Source: Chryseobacterium sp. G0201
GTDB taxonomy: Bacteria > Bacteroidota > Bacteroidia > Flavobacteriales > Weeksellaceae
Reading direction: 5' to 3'
Assembly: GCF_003815655.1 (NCBI RefSeq)
Contig: NZ_CP033917.1
Span: 1,426,001-1,490,000 of the forward strand
Length of the DNA: 64,000 nucleotides
Shown: piece after piece, positions 41,969 through 50,216 of the stretch
Layout of the letters: each line of letters opens with the position of its first letter
Position numbering within the stretch: position 1 is the stretch's first letter
Notes under the pieces: generated by a model
What the model saw: only the letters and a program-made list of their open reading frames with translations
Told to the model about the DNA's origin: nothing
The model's database searches: none
Made by a program: the position numbers and the translations under genes

Positions 41969-44001
41969 TACTTTAATATTTGATATGCTATCATCGACAC
42001 AAAGTATGCCAAACCTGTCATCATTACCACCTGAAAGCCAGTCCATTTCCAGCTTTTGGTTTCTCTGTAAACTACTGCAAGTGTAGAAACACACTGCATT
42101 GCAAATGCGTAAAATAAAAGCACGGAAACCCCGGTCGCAAAATTGAATACTTTTTCGCCATTCGGTTTTACATCGTGTCTCATTTTATCGATCACTTTTC
42201 CTTCCGGAGCATCGTTATCCAAGCTGTAAAGAGTAGACATTGTCCCAACGAAAACTTCTCTTGCTACGAAACTTGTGATAATTCCAACTCCCATTTTCCA
42301 GTCATAACCTAATGGCGCAATAGCGGGCTCGATTGCTTTTCCCATTTTTGCCAAGTAAGAATGATCAAGCTCAACATTCGCTGCCACAACTTCATTAGGC
42401 TTCTGTTTTGGTCCGAAATAACTTAAAAACCAGATGATGATACTTACAATGAAGATGATCTTTCCGGCGCCGGTTATAAACTCCCAAACTTTACCTAAAA
42501 CCATTTTAAAATCATATCCGAAAAGCGGTTTTTTATACGTTGGCAAATCCATTACCAAGTATGTTTTACCTTTATTTTTAATAAAACCTTTAAGAATAGC
42601 AGCAGAAAGTAATGCTACCATGAACCCTAAAAGGTACATCCCGAGTAAAACCAATGCTTTATATTGAATTCCGAAGAAAGTTCCGTCTGAAATAATTAAA
42701 CCAATAATGATACTGTAAACCGGAAGTCTCGCAGAACACGTCATGAAAGGTGTTACCAAAATAGTTAATAATCTTTCTTTTACGTTCTCAATATTCCTTG
42801 TTGAGATTACTGCAGGAATTGCACAAGCCGTTCCGGAAACTAACGGGACTATACTTTTCCCATTTAGCCCAAAAGGCCGTAAGAATCTATCCATCAGGAA
42901 AATAACTCTCGCCATGTATCCTGAATCTTCCAGTAAATACAAGAAATATAATAAAATCCCAATTTGTGGAGCGAAAACCATGATTCCGCCTAATCCAGGA
43001 ATAATTCCGTTTGAGATTAATGAATTTAAAGGTCCTTCTGGAAGGTGTTCTCCCGTGAAAGCTGATAGCCAGGCGAAGAAATCATCGATCCAGTTCATCG
43101 GATATTCTGCCAAAAAGAAAACACTTTGGAAAATGATTAATAGAATTAATAAGAAAACAACATATCCCCAGAATTTATGTACTAAAACTTTATCTAATTT
43201 TTCAGTAAGTAATTCTTTGAATTGTGGCTTTTTAGAAATTACATTAGCTAAAACCTTATCAATATTCTGATATCTTCTGATGGTTTCCTTAACTTGTAAT
43301 CTTTTAGGAACTAAGCTTTTAACATCAGAATCATTCAAAACATCTTTCATTGATTCGATCTTACTTAAATCAACTCCCGAAGAGACTGATATCCAAGCTT
43401 TATATTCGCTGTCAAAACTTTTATGTGAAACTAATTTTTGTATAAAATTTGTATGTTCGCTGGGTGTTTCAAAAGAAGCTTTATCTGTCTTTAAAAACTC
43501 ATTATTTAAAACAGCTTCTTTTATTTCCTCAATTCCAATTTGCTCTTTAGCGTTGGTTTGGATGATTTTAATTCCTAATGCCTCAGAAAATTTTTGAATA
43601 TCAATATTCACTCCTCTTCTCTCCGCCTGATCGATCTGGTTAACTACCAAGATCATTGGAACTCCTAAATCCTGAATCTGTTGAAAAAGCAAAAGTCCTC
43701 TTTTTAAACTTAAAGCTTCAAGAATATAGATAACTCCTGCATAATTTTCCTGTTCATCGATAAGAAATTTAGAAAAAATAGCCTCATCTTCTGAACTTGG
43801 ATAGATACTGTATGAACCCGGTAAATCGACTACTTCAACCTCTTCATTCTTATAGACATAATTTCCAGAATGACTAGCTACGGTAACACCAGCATAATTC
43901 CCGGTTTTCTGTTTTTTGTTGCAAAGCGTATTGAAAACCGTTGACTTTCCTACATTAGGATTTCCTACTAAAAGTACCTGTTTTTTTTGAGTATCCTGCA
44001 T
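41968..44001 (-). CDS. feoB: ferrous iron transporter FeoB
   Basis: 677 aa. N-terminal G domain with P loop GNPNVGKST (13-21), DLPGSYSIYP (G3, DxxG) and VNQIDQAE-like G4, then a membrane domain with two Gate motifs (for example AEYPMNWIDDFF and VSGTACAIPAVISTRNI). Imports Fe(II) with FeoA and the small Cys-rich partner. It shares one base with feoA (stop and ATG) and with the small partner. Confidence 0.97.
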   Translation of the reverse strand: MQDTQKKQVLLVGNPNVGKSTVFNTLCNKKQKTGNYAGVTVASHSGNYVYKNEEVEVVDLPGSYSIYPSSEDEAIFSKFLIDEQENYAGVIYILEALSLKRGLLLFQQIQDLGVPMILVVNQIDQAERRGVNIDIQKFSEALGIKIIQTNAKEQIGIEEIKEAVLNNEFLKTDKASFETPSEHTNFIQKLVSHKSFDSEYKAWISVSSGVDLSKIESMKDVLNDSDVKSLVPKRLQVKETIRRYQNIDKVLANVISKKPQFKELLTEKLDKVLVHKFWGYVVFLLILLIIFQSVFFLAEYPMNWIDDFFAWLSAFTGEHLPEGPLNSLISNGIIPGLGGIMVFAPQIGILLYFLYLLEDSGYMARVIFLMDRFLRPFGLNGKSIVPLVSGTACAIPAVISTRNIENVKERLLTILVTPFMTCSARLPVYSIIIGLIISDGTFFGIQYKALVLLGMYLLGFMVALLSAAILKGFIKNKGKTYLVMDLPTYKKPLFGYDFKMVLGKVWEFITGAGKIIFIVSIIIWFLSYFGPKQKPNEVVAANVELDHSYLAKMGKAIEPAIAPLGYDWKMGVGIITSFVAREVFVGTMSTLYSLDNDAPEGKVIDKMRHDVKPNGEKVFNFATGVSVLLFYAFAMQCVSTLAVVYRETKSWKWTGFQVVMMTGLAYFVSMIAYQILK

Positions 44002-44255
44002 TAATTCAATTCTTCAACAATGATAAAACTACCTTCTTCTTCACGAAGGGCAATTCGGCTTTTCTCTTCTCCAAATTCTACATACATTGGCCCATTGAAC
44101 GGCGCCTGATACAATATTCTGAATGCAGTATCCGGTAAAAGACCCATTTCTATGATCTTACTCGGCATCTTCATTTGACCATCATCATACCCCAGAATCT
44201 TTCCCATTTTGTTTTTAGGAAATCCGCTCAATTTATGTAAACCCTTCTCTTTCAA
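44001..44255 (-). CDS. feoA: FeoA, ferrous iron transport accessory protein
   Basis: 84 aa, SH3-like beta barrel (LSGFPKNKMGKI, IIEMGLLPDTAFRI, GPMYVEF). Binds FeoB at the cytoplasmic face. Starts about 15 nt after a promoter with a palindrome at its -10 to -38 region (44276-44308). Confidence 0.93.
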   Translation of the reverse strand: MKEKGLHKLSGFPKNKMGKILGYDDGQMKMPSKIIEMGLLPDTAFRILYQAPFNGPMYVEFGEEKSRIALREEEGSFIIVEELN

Positions 44256-44275
44256 AGCCTGATTTTTTGTAGATG

Positions 44276-44308
44276 CAAATATAAGTTATTTAAATTTAAT
44301 CTAAATAA
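44276..44308 (-). promoter_or_regulatory. feo promoter with a candidate iron-regulator operator
   Basis: -7 box TATATTTG at 44276-44283 on the minus strand; immediately upstream (44286-44308) TTATTTA...TAAATAA arms around GATTAAATT, an imperfect 23-bp palindrome that resembles a degenerate DtxR- or Fur-type site. Its place over the -33 region suits a repressor. Confidence 0.55.
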
Positions 44309-44320
44309 CGACGTTTTGTT

Positions 44321-44360
44321 AAAAAAATAAACCCAAACGTATTGCTACACTTGGGTTTAT
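44321..44360 (-). terminator. terminator after the GLPGLI gene
   Basis: ATAAACCCAA / TTGGGTTTAT (perfect 10 bp) followed on the minus strand by T7. Confidence 0.85.
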
Positions 44361-44385
44361 CAGATATAATTTAGTTGATATGAAG

Positions 44386-45330
44386 CTATTTTGAATCTTT
44401 CTCTTTTCCTACTTTTTCTAAATTTCCAACATTTAATTTCCCATAATCTGGCTCAATAGGATTGTCGTTTGCATTATAGAAGTCTTTATACTGCTTTTCC
44501 TGTTTCTTCATCATGTCTCCAATTGTTCCGTCCATTCCCGGGATAGATTTCGACATCATTTCCTGTGTCATCATTGGTCTTACGGTTGCAAAAGGATCTT
44601 TCTTAAAATCATTAAATGTTTTTTCAAACTTTTCTCTTGACAGAACGTTTACTTTACCACCTTTCGCCTGCATCAGGTTTTCAATGTAAGAATATTCAGT
44701 ATAATCTTTTACCTTTTTGTTGCCTTGTAAAACCCAAGAATAATTTTTTCCTGCATCTTCAATTTTTACAATCAAACCAGGGAGTCCGTAAAATTTATAT
44801 GGTCCGTCCTGAAAAGGTAAGTCTGCACTAAACCAAGCCGTCCATTGTTTTCCACCGAATTCAGTAGTCGCTTTTTGCGTATTATATGCTCCTATTTTTT
44901 GTTTTTCGTTTTCAATTTTCCAATTAAGTTTCAAGTTTTCGTCATAACCGATATTGGCAGGCGTAAATCCGTTCGCGATTTTGTCTACATACTGAATTTT
45001 CATACTTGGATAAATTTTATAAATCCTTGCAGAAATTTTCGGAGTTTTAAGTGTTTTAGATAAATCTTTCATGATCCCGGCTTTTTGCATGGCTTCAATT
45101 TCTATTTTCATGATAGAATCCTGAGCAATCACCGTATAGTCCTGATAAATAGATCTGTTTTTATCTGTAATATCCAAAATGGTAATTACCTTATCTGTTT
45201 TCGTTGAATCTTTTTTAGGTTTAAATGTTAATTCATAAAAGAAACGGTTGGCTGTTTCCTTAGAATCTTTTTCCTGAGCACTCACAAAAGTAACAAGAGC
45301 GATAAAAAATACTGAAAAGAACTTTTTCAT
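44386..45330 (-). CDS. GLPGLI family protein
   Basis: 314 aa, signal peptide (VTFVSAQ) then the GLPGLI domain with FGGKQWTAWFSADLPFQDGPYK and KFYGLPGLIVKIED, given here in two pieces. Paralogue of 31961-32809. It shares its leader type with the TonB-type receptor at 46084, from which a divergent DinB gene separates it; GLPGLI genes often travel with such receptors, so I expect them to act together in the envelope. The function of the family is unknown. Confidence 0.9.
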   Translation of the reverse strand: MKKFFSVFFIALVTFVSAQEKDSKETANRFFYELTFKPKKDSTKTDKVITILDITDKNRSIYQDYTVIAQDSIMKIEIEAMQKAGIMKDLSKTLKTPKISARIYKIYPSMKIQYVDKIANGFTPANIGYDENLKLNWKIENEKQKIGAYNTQKATTEFGGKQWTAWFSADLPFQDGPYKFYGLPGLIVKIEDAGKNYSWVLQGNKKVKDYTEYSYIENLMQAKGGKVNVLSREKFEKTFNDFKKDPFATVRPMMTQEMMSKSIPGMDGTIGDMMKKQEKQYKDFYNANDNPIEPDYGKLNVGNLEKVGKEKDSK

Positions 45331-45522
45331 TTTTAAAATGTTTATTAATTAGTTAGCACTTGTACATTTTTGTTACAGTTTTTATTTGATTTTATTTTCT
45401 CAATGCATTTATACAACTGATTTAAAACAAATTAGAAACTGAATTTTTAAAATTTATGACTTCATTACAATATTAAAGTCACTAAAAATCTTAACTTTAA
45501 ATTACCTAAAAAACAAAATAGT

Positions 45523-46020
45523 ATGGACACATTAGCACAATTTAAAGATGAGCTCGGAGCCGAGTATCAGACAACTAAAAAGTTTTTCGAAGTTTATCCT
45601 GAAGACAAAAATGATTACAAACCTCACGAAAAAAGCATGAGTATGACCCATCTCGTAACACATATTGTGGAAGTTTTCGGTTGGGCAGATACAATGCTAA
45701 AAACCTCAGATCTGGATTTTGCAAATACAGATTATCAGCCTAAAAAACTTTCTACAAAAGAGGATCTGCTTCAAAAACTTGATGAAAATTACAAATCCAG
45801 TATTACTGCAATTGACAATGCAAAAGAAGATGACTTGACCTCAACGTGGGCTTTAAAAAACAATGGAGAAGAATTGGCAAAATGGACAAAATATGGCTCA
45901 ATCCGTCATTCTTTAAATCAAATTACGCATCACCGGGCGCAATTGGGCGTTTATTACAGACTGAATGACATTCCGCTTCCAGGAAGTTATGGTCCTTCTG
46001 CGGATCATCAGCAATTTTAA
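45523..46020 (+). CDS. DinB family protein
   Basis: 165 aa, four-helix DinB/YfiT fold, a putative metal-dependent enzyme or thiol transferase scaffold. Metal-type His residues: TH in SMTHLVTHIVEVFGW and the pair in QITHHRAQLGVYYR. The final GPSADHQQF is common. It stands alone on the plus strand between the GLPGLI gene and the receptor of the minus strand and has its own terminator. Confidence 0.9.
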   Translation: MDTLAQFKDELGAEYQTTKKFFEVYPEDKNDYKPHEKSMSMTHLVTHIVEVFGWADTMLKTSDLDFANTDYQPKKLSTKEDLLQKLDENYKSSITAIDNAKEDDLTSTWALKNNGEELAKWTKYGSIRHSLNQITHHRAQLGVYYRLNDIPLPGSYGPSADHQQF

Positions 46021-46049
46021 AGTTTTGGACTTTAAATTAGATATTATAA

Positions 46050-46084
46050 AAAAACCAACCTCAGTGAGATTGGTTTTTCTTTTT
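46050..46084. terminator. bidirectional terminator
   Basis: AAAACCAA(CCTCAGTGAGA)TTGGTTTT with T-rich sequence on the right and A run on the left; serves DinB (+) and the receptor (-). Confidence 0.8.
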
Positions 46085-48786
46085 TATTTAAAGTTGAATT
46101 TTACGGTGAACATGACTTGGCTTGGTCGAAGCTGATATCTTGTGTAAGTAATATTCGTGGTATTAATATCATATGTTTCGAATACTTTTTTGTTGGCGAT
46201 GTTCATCCATTTCAGTTCAAAATCAATTTTCTTTTTAGCCCAAGTAAATTGGTATGACACATCATAGAATCCGTTATGGTATTTTTGATCGGCTGCATTG
46301 GTGTTCACCTGATCCCAATTAAATCCAACCGTATGGTTTTCGATAGGATAGAAGAAAAGGCCAAGATTATGGGTAAATCCTGTTCTGGTAGCATTAGAGT
46401 TTAATTCTCCAACACTGGTTTGTTTTGTCTTAGAAAGACTTGCATTATAATCAATACTCATCCAGCTGAAATACGTGTTATTAAACTTAATACCAAATGA
46501 TTGACCATTGTTTTTATTCGTAAAAGCATCATTATTTAAGAATGCATCAGACTTCGTTGTATTGTTGCTATAGCTAAGGGAAGCATTTGTTTTAAACTTT
46601 GGAAAATATTTTCCTACTTCTACACTATACCCATTATTTAATACATGATTGTCCTGCACTTTGTAATTCATTATAGTATATCCAGCTCCATTAATTACCG
46701 GATTTGAAATTAAGTTTCTTTTTGCGTCAGAAAATCTATAATTAATATTGAAGAATAAATTATTCAATGGGTTTCTATATTCTATTCTTGTTCCGGCAGA
46801 TTTATTATTATTCTGAGGAATTGGATTGTCTTTATCCATAGTATTGATACCACTTGGTGATGTCATTAAGAATCCTGAATAAGCAGTGTTTATTTCTCCA
46901 AAATTGTTGTTAATATTAGCATTTACCGAAGCTTTCCAGAAAGAGGCAAAAGTATATTGAGCAAAAATACTCGGCTCAAAAGTGACTTTATTTACTTCTT
47001 TTGAAACTTTTCTTAACGGGTCTTCAGCTTTAATATTATTAGAATTTACCGGAAAATTAGCATATAGCATCCAAGAATCATTCTTATAATTTACTCCTAC
47101 GCTTCCGTAAGGTGTAGCTGTTGTGTATTTTAAATCATTAAAATATGCTTCAGGCGTAGGGTCCAAAATATTAGGATCAGTAGATGGAATTGCTTTAATA
47201 TTTGACAAATCTGAAACCATATCTGTACTTTTAAAATTAAATCCAACCTCCGGAGTAAACGTCCATCCTTTTACAGAAAACCCAATATTGGCAGAATGAT
47301 TGGCTTCAAAAGTTTTAAGTCTTAAGTTTTGTCTGGCAAAATCTGTATTGGCTACAGGATTAAATCCAGGAATATCCAAATAAGATGATGGAGAAACTTC
47401 CAAAGTCTGTCTATCCGTTTGGTAACTTACATAAGATAAAAGATTTACCATTTTCTCTTTCCAGGGAATAATTGTACTTAATGAGTTCTGAAATGATGTT
47501 GTAGGAGATTCAATTGCTTCATTTGCATGTGTGAGTTTACCTGTTTTGGGATCTGTCCTATCAACCATTCCTCTATCCGCATTCCAGTATTGAGAGAAAC
47601 TTGTAGTATTTTTAAAGAATCCTTTTTTGGCATTCTTTGTAAATATCAATTCTCCTTTTGCTTTATCTGTATAAAAATTATTAAAAATATTTGTAATATT
47701 AGAACTTCCTCCAAAATAATCTCTCTGACTGTAAGCTTCTCTTTCTACTGCATTATTGGTATAATTAGCATTTGCTTTAAGTTCCCATTCTTTTTTCTTA
47801 TCAATATTGGTAAGATAATTGGCTGATAAATAATGAACATTATTCATCAAATATCTTTTTACAGGAAGGTCTGGAGTGTCAGCATTTTCTACATTCAGCC
47901 AGTCATTTTGGGATGCGTTGATTCTTTTTCCTTCAAATCTGCTTCCGAAGGCCAAAATATTCCCTTCATTTTCCACTTGTTCTCCCATATTATTGGTTTT
48001 GTAATTAACCACCCATTGGCTCTTTTGTCCGAAAAACATTGGAGTTAATTTCACATTCCAAAGCCAGGGATCTCCAAAACCTGTTCCTACTTCACCTCTA
48101 CCGGTCATGGTAACCGAATTTTTCAGTTTGATATTAATGGCTGCTGCATCGGAAGGTACTTTGTCCTGAAGAATTTTTACAGGCTGGTGATTTTCCAGAA
48201 CCTCAACCTTCTGTACGGCATCTTTTGGAAGCGAATTGTTGATTGTTCCGTAACCGCCTTCCATTAAGTCTTTTCCGTTGACATAGAATTTATTGATCGC
48301 ATTTCCCTGATATAGAATTGTTCCGTCTGTATTCACTTCAATTCCGGGGATCTTTCTCATTACATCGGCAAGAGTTCTGTCACTTTTACTGTCGAATGCT
48401 TTAAGATCATAAGCGATGGTATCGCCTCTTGATGTGATCATTTTTGTTTTAAGCTGTACTTCCTTGATTTCTGTGGCTTCAGACTGCATTTTAAAAGTTA
48501 ACGTCTGGTCACTGTTTGTTATCTGTTTTGTTAATGGTTTTTGATTAAAAGCCTTCACTTTAAGATCTACATTAGCCTCAGCAGAAGTGAATGTTACCTT
48601 ATATTCTCCTTTAGAATTGGTGATTCCGTATGCTAAAATGGCATCTTTTCCGGGTTCCTCAACCGTTACACTTGCACTTGGTATTGCAATCCCGTCTTCA
48701 TCCGTTATTTTCCCCGAAACAGTTTTCTGGGCAAACGTAAGCACCGAGAAAAAAAGCATCAGAAATAAGGAAACATTCTTTTTCAT
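46084..48786 (-). CDS. outer-membrane beta-barrel/TonB-type receptor with CarboxypepD_reg domain
   Basis: 900 aa. Signal peptide (LTFAQ), a carboxypeptidase-like Ig domain (VSGKITDEDGIAIPSASV; SKGEYKVTFTS), a plug-like part (DVMRKIPGIEVNTDGTILYQGN; INKFYVNGKDLM; KVEVLENHQPVKIL), then a C-terminal barrel with many aromatic strands, ending VMFTVKFNFK. It belongs to the outer-membrane beta-barrel family of Bacteroidota that resembles SusC but lacks a clear SusD partner. Preceded by a promoter with an 8-bp inverted repeat (48877-48898). Confidence 0.9.
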   Translation of the reverse strand: MKKNVSLFLMLFFSVLTFAQKTVSGKITDEDGIAIPSASVTVEEPGKDAILAYGITNSKGEYKVTFTSAEANVDLKVKAFNQKPLTKQITNSDQTLTFKMQSEATEIKEVQLKTKMITSRGDTIAYDLKAFDSKSDRTLADVMRKIPGIEVNTDGTILYQGNAINKFYVNGKDLMEGGYGTINNSLPKDAVQKVEVLENHQPVKILQDKVPSDAAAINIKLKNSVTMTGRGEVGTGFGDPWLWNVKLTPMFFGQKSQWVVNYKTNNMGEQVENEGNILAFGSRFEGKRINASQNDWLNVENADTPDLPVKRYLMNNVHYLSANYLTNIDKKKEWELKANANYTNNAVEREAYSQRDYFGGSSNITNIFNNFYTDKAKGELIFTKNAKKGFFKNTTSFSQYWNADRGMVDRTDPKTGKLTHANEAIESPTTSFQNSLSTIIPWKEKMVNLLSYVSYQTDRQTLEVSPSSYLDIPGFNPVANTDFARQNLRLKTFEANHSANIGFSVKGWTFTPEVGFNFKSTDMVSDLSNIKAIPSTDPNILDPTPEAYFNDLKYTTATPYGSVGVNYKNDSWMLYANFPVNSNNIKAEDPLRKVSKEVNKVTFEPSIFAQYTFASFWKASVNANINNNFGEINTAYSGFLMTSPSGINTMDKDNPIPQNNNKSAGTRIEYRNPLNNLFFNINYRFSDAKRNLISNPVINGAGYTIMNYKVQDNHVLNNGYSVEVGKYFPKFKTNASLSYSNNTTKSDAFLNNDAFTNKNNGQSFGIKFNNTYFSWMSIDYNASLSKTKQTSVGELNSNATRTGFTHNLGLFFYPIENHTVGFNWDQVNTNAADQKYHNGFYDVSYQFTWAKKKIDFELKWMNIANKKVFETYDINTTNITYTRYQLRPSQVMFTVKFNFK

Positions 48787-48876
48787 AATTTATTATTTGA
48801 TTAATTAGTTAATGGTTACCGTTTTTTGTTACACTTCTATAAAGATGTATTTTTATAGAAAAGGTTAAAACCATAA

Positions 48877-48898
48877 TATCACTACAAACATAGTGATA
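48877..48898 (-). promoter_or_regulatory. receptor promoter with 8-bp inverted repeat
   Basis: TATCACTA (48877-48884) and TAGTGATA (48891-48898) are exact inverted repeats around CAAACA; the -7 box TATGTTTG (minus strand) spans 48892-48885. A dimeric regulator bound here would cover the -7 element. Confidence 0.6.
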
Positions 48899-49049
48899 AT
48901 TTTTTTTGATTATTTTAAAAATAAAAAAAATTTCAAGAATATTCTTTTATGACATTTATATTTAAATTAATAGTAATTTTTTGCAATAATAATTGAATCA
49001 TAACCCCAGATAACAGTGACTAATATTAACTTTTACCTCATTTTGCATA

Positions 49050-49142
49050 TAAAAAAGATGTTATATATTCGTACCGAATGAATTTTTATTCAATCAATTT
49101 GTGTTTTTGCCCTGTAATTCTTTTTACAGGGTATTTCTTTTT
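49050..49142 (+). ncRNA. possible small RNA with an orphan terminator
   Basis: Terminator: CCCTGTAA / TTACAGGG (8-bp perfect stem, 49110-49131), then TATTTCTTTTT. Upstream a small hairpin ATTCG(TAC)CGAAT at 49067-49079 and a TTTTGCAT start-like box at 49041. No ORF precedes it on the plus strand, so the terminator has no protein gene to end. Confidence 0.4.
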
Positions 49143-49265
49143 AATATACCCATGAATAAAGCTTTTTTGAACAATCTTTTTTTTATTTATTCTAAGTATT
49201 TAAAAAAATGATTTGAATCATAGATTAAAAAAAACTTAAACTCAGCTTGATACGGTTTAATTTAA

Positions 49266-49273
49266 TAATTTTG
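49266..49273 (+). promoter_or_regulatory. -7 box of the JmjC-like gene
   Basis: TAATTTTG, exact TAnnTTTG, 19 nt before ATG 49293. A TTG at 49247-49249 lies 16 nt upstream, slightly short of the usual spacer. Confidence 0.5.
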
Positions 49274-49292
49274 TAACATAAAATTTATAGAA

Positions 49293-50174
49293 ATGGGAAT
49301 TATTTTAAAGCCTATAGATGTTGTAGATGACATTTCTAAAGAAGAATTCTACGAAAAATATCTAAAACCAAGAAGGCCCGTTGTCATAAAAAATATGGCG
49401 AAAAAATGGCCCGCCTATCAAAAATGGACGATGGATTATGTAAAGGAAGTGGTTGGAGATGTTGAAGTACCTCTTTATGACTCTAAAAAGGCCGATCCTG
49501 CAGCTCCCATCAATACACCTACTACTAAAATGAAATTTGCAGATTATATAGACCTCATCCAAAGAGAGCCTACAGATCTTAGAATTTTCTTTTTCGATCC
49601 TATAAAACACGCTCCCAAATTGCTTGAAGAATATATTTCTCCAAAAGAATTGATGGGTGGTTTCTTAGATAAATATCCAAGTATGTTTTTCGGAGGCCAG
49701 AGTTCTGTGACTTTCCTGCATTTTGACATCGATTTAGCGCATATTTTCCACACCCATTTCAATGGAAGAAAGCATGTTATGCTATTCGAAAACAAATGGA
49801 AAGAAAGACTGTATCAACTGCCATATGCAACTTATGCGCTGGAAGATTATGACATTGAACATCCTGATTTTGAGAAATTCCCTGCTTTGGATGGTGTAGA
49901 AGGTATCGACTGTTATCTTGAGCATGGTGATACATTGTTTATGCCGACAGGCTGGTGGCACTGGATGAAATATTTGGATGGCAGTTTCTCCCTTTCTTTA
50001 AGAGCCTGGGACAAATCTTGGGCAGTAAAAGCAAATTCTTTATGGAATCTTACGGTTCAGCGTAAGTTTGATGATATCATGAAATCAAATTTCAAAAAGA
50101 AATACATGGATTGGAAAGAAAAAGTAGCCATCAAACGAGCTGAATTAGCATTAAAAAGAGGCTTACCCAGATAA
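49293..50174 (+). CDS. cupin-like/JmjC-type 2-oxoglutarate oxygenase
   Basis: 293 aa. JmjC-like (FIH/cupin_8) fold with RPVVIKNMAKKWPA near the start, the iron triad first part in LHFDIDLAHIF (His-x-Asp), and GWWHWMKYL for the distal His. Between them KHVMLFENKWKERLYQLP is the usual 2-oxoglutarate/positioning region. Predicted Fe(II)/2-oxoglutarate hydroxylase; substrate unknown. Single gene with a promoter and terminator of its own. Confidence 0.9.
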   Translation: MGIILKPIDVVDDISKEEFYEKYLKPRRPVVIKNMAKKWPAYQKWTMDYVKEVVGDVEVPLYDSKKADPAAPINTPTTKMKFADYIDLIQREPTDLRIFFFDPIKHAPKLLEEYISPKELMGGFLDKYPSMFFGGQSSVTFLHFDIDLAHIFHTHFNGRKHVMLFENKWKERLYQLPYATYALEDYDIEHPDFEKFPALDGVEGIDCYLEHGDTLFMPTGWWHWMKYLDGSFSLSLRAWDKSWAVKANSLWNLTVQRKFDDIMKSNFKKKYMDWKEKVAIKRAELALKRGLPR

Positions 50175-50178
50175 AATA

Positions 50179-50210
50179 AAAAGACGTTTCAAGTTGAAAC
50201 GTCTTTTTTA
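50179..50210. terminator. bidirectional terminator
   Basis: AAAAGACGTTTCAA / TTGAAACGTCTTTT stem, A run left and T run right; convergent genes on both sides. Confidence 0.85.
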
Positions 50211-50216
50211 TTACCA

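Larger units (their letters stand above)
48787..49292. other. intergenic region upstream of the receptor and the cupin gene
   Basis: No protein gene seen. Left part: leader and promoter of the receptor. Middle: a possible small RNA (about 49050-49142). Right: a TAATTTTG box at 49266-49273 that may serve the JmjC-like gene. Confidence 0.6.
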
